Source of the DNA: Flavobacteriaceae bacterium
Lineage (GTDB): Bacteria; Bacteroidota; Bacteroidia; Flavobacteriales; Flavobacteriaceae
Direction of reading: 5' to 3'
Assembly (NCBI GenBank): GCA_018402205.1
Contig: JAGYIX010000004.1
Span: 62,001 to 126,000 of the forward strand
Length of the DNA: 64,000 nt
The notes beneath the pieces were generated by a model. It was not told the DNA's origin. It saw only the letters and a list, made by a program, of their open reading frames with translations, and did no database searches. Positions 63,119-64,000 of the stretch are shown here, in pieces; positions within the stretch are counted from its first letter, which is position 1; each line of letters opens with the position of its first letter. The position numbers and the translations under genes were made by a program.

Positions 63119-63643
63119 ATGTATCAAAACTATAAAAACGTTGAGACCGTCAAGCCAGGAGGTTTAGAGTTAAAAGATCGCTTAGTAGGCGTTCAGCGTG
63201 TCACAAAAGTGACCAAAGGAGGAAGGGCATTTGGATTTTCAGCAATCGTGGTTGTTGGAGACGAAAATGGAGTTGTTGGTCATGGTTTAGGTAAGTCTAA
63301 AGAGGTGGCTACTGCTATATCTAAGGCCGTTGAAGACGCTAAAAAGAATTTAGTGCGTATTCCTCTTGAGAGGGGAACACTTCCACATGAGCAAAAAGGT
63401 AAATTTGGAGGGGCACGAGTATTCATTAAGCCAGCTTCTCAAGGTACTGGAGTTATTGCTGGTGGTGCCGTTCGCGCGGTTCTTGAAGCTGTTGGCGTTC
63501 ATGACGTACTTTCAAAATCTCAAGGTTCATCTAATCCGCACAACGTGGTTAAGGCTACTTTCGATGCACTTTTGCAGTTGCGTAATGCAAGAACAATAGC
63601 CCGACAAAGAGGGGTAACTCTTGACAAAGTGTTTAAAGGATAA
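63119..63643 (+). CDS. rpsE: Ribosomal protein S5
   Basis: The 174-residue protein helps keep translation accurate. [20 protein letters not shown], the region linked to spectinomycin binding, and [20 protein letters not shown] are present. Its TAA overlaps the rpmD ATG by one base. Confidence 0.98.
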   Translation: MYQNYKNVETVKPGGLELKDRLVGVQRVTKVTKGGRAFGFSAIVVVGDENGVVGHGLGKSKEVATAISKAVEDAKKNLVRIPLERGTLPHEQKGKFGGARVFIKPASQGTGVIAGGAVRAVLEAVGVHDVLSKSQGSSNPHNVVKATFDALLQLRNARTIARQRGVTLDKVFKG

Positions 63644-63837
63644 TGTCAGTTAAGATGGGAAAAATAAAAGTTACTCAGGTAAAAAGTGGTATCAAGCGCC
63701 CTCAAAATCAGAAGCGCACCCTAGAAGCCCTTGGCCTTAAGAAAATTGGTCAAGTGGTAGAACACGATACAAGTTCATCTGTTCTAGGTATGGTAAATGT
63801 TGTAAAACACTTAGTCTCAGTAGAAGAGCTAAAATAG
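63643..63837 (+). CDS. rpmD: Ribosomal protein L30
   Basis: The 64-residue 50S protein has GKIKVTQVKSGIKRPQNQKR and TLEALGLKKIGQVVEH, the standard family core. It is translationally coupled to rpsE. Confidence 0.97.
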   Translation: MSVKMGKIKVTQVKSGIKRPQNQKRTLEALGLKKIGQVVEHDTSSSVLGMVNVVKHLVSVEELK

Positions 63838-63843
63838 AAGCAT

Positions 63844-64000
63844 ATGAATTTACATAGTTTAAAACCTGCAGAAGGTTCGGTTCATAAAGAAGGAAAGAGA
63901 CTAGGTCGCGGAGAAGGTTCTGGTAAAGGCGGAACAGCCGCTCGCGGTCATAAAGGAGCAAAATCACGCTCGGGGTACTCTAAAAAAATTGGATTTGAGG
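63844..64000 (+). CDS. rplO: Ribosomal protein L15, N-terminal part (runs off the right edge)
   Basis: The ATG at 63844 opens a frame still running at the edge, with 52 residues visible. [20 protein letters not shown] and [20 protein letters not shown] are the Gly/Arg-rich N-terminal extension of L15 that threads into 23S rRNA. secY would be expected next. Confidence 0.96.
   Translation, partial: MNLHSLKPAEGSVHKEGKRLGRGEGSGKGGTAARGHKGAKSRSGYSKKIGFE

Noticed and set aside
1-64000. CRISPR arrays, transposons, prophage, defence islands or integrases
   Set aside because: No regularly spaced repeats, transposase or integrase motifs, or clusters of unknown genes were seen; gene content is core throughout.

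Overview
The window reads as core chromosome of a member of Bacteroidota, most likely class Flavobacteriia. The clues are: promoters of the form TTG-N18/19-TAnnTTTG upstream of rpsL and tRNA-Val; no consistent Shine-Dalgarno sequences; a type IX secretion protein (PorV); a SusC/SusD pair; a PafA-type alkaline phosphatase; the hpt-adk-obg cluster; and an arginine decarboxylase/agmatinase/deoxyhypusine-synthase-like operon, which fits a homospermidine-making flavobacterium. I see no transposase, integrase, phage gene or CRISPR array.

Layout. 1-1870 (-) is the N-terminal part of gltB, running off the left edge. 2093-5722 (+) holds nhaD-exbB-exbD-folC, followed by tRNA-Val and a terminator. 5952-14118 is a mixed block: a Bor-like lipoprotein, an arylsulfotransferase-like lipoprotein, a very large Asp-box propeller protein, a frameshifted phosphodiesterase, a BASS transporter and an acyltransferase. 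14265-18015 is a polyamine operon with a long leader. 18131-23663 holds queD, murF, porV, pdhA and pdhC. 23758-31610 holds an SDR, a SprT-like protein, a DUF389 protein, MlaFE, pafA, a glycosyltransferase and a KAS III homologue. 31670-43676 is housekeeping: gcvP, a UbiA-like protein, purEK, hpt-adk-obg, a cupin, mpl, a deacetylase-like pseudoenzyme, yjjG and rlmB. 43826-51636 holds a redoxin plus cytochrome c/copper monooxygenase-like pair and a SusC/SusD/lipoprotein operon. 52061 to the right edge is the str-S10-spc ribosomal protein cluster, rpsL to rplO (partial).

The genes are packed tightly. Many co-directional neighbours overlap by 1-4 bases. At least six convergent pairs meet with stop codons nested or within a few bases of each other.

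Three coding regions are broken by single-base-scale shifts: fusA at about 54081, a phosphodiesterase at a six-base homopolymer at 11505-11510, and the 3' end of a GT2 gene inside GC-rich hairpins at about 29790. Because fusA is essential, sequence error is the leading explanation for at least that one.

Most of the window is well-known biology. The points most worth a second look are the DHS-like enzyme with its coupled 85-residue partner and long leader, the deacetylase relative that has lost all three catalytic motifs, the three-hairpin element between rpsJ and rplC, and the missing tonB, porU and cdd genes at otherwise recognisable loci.
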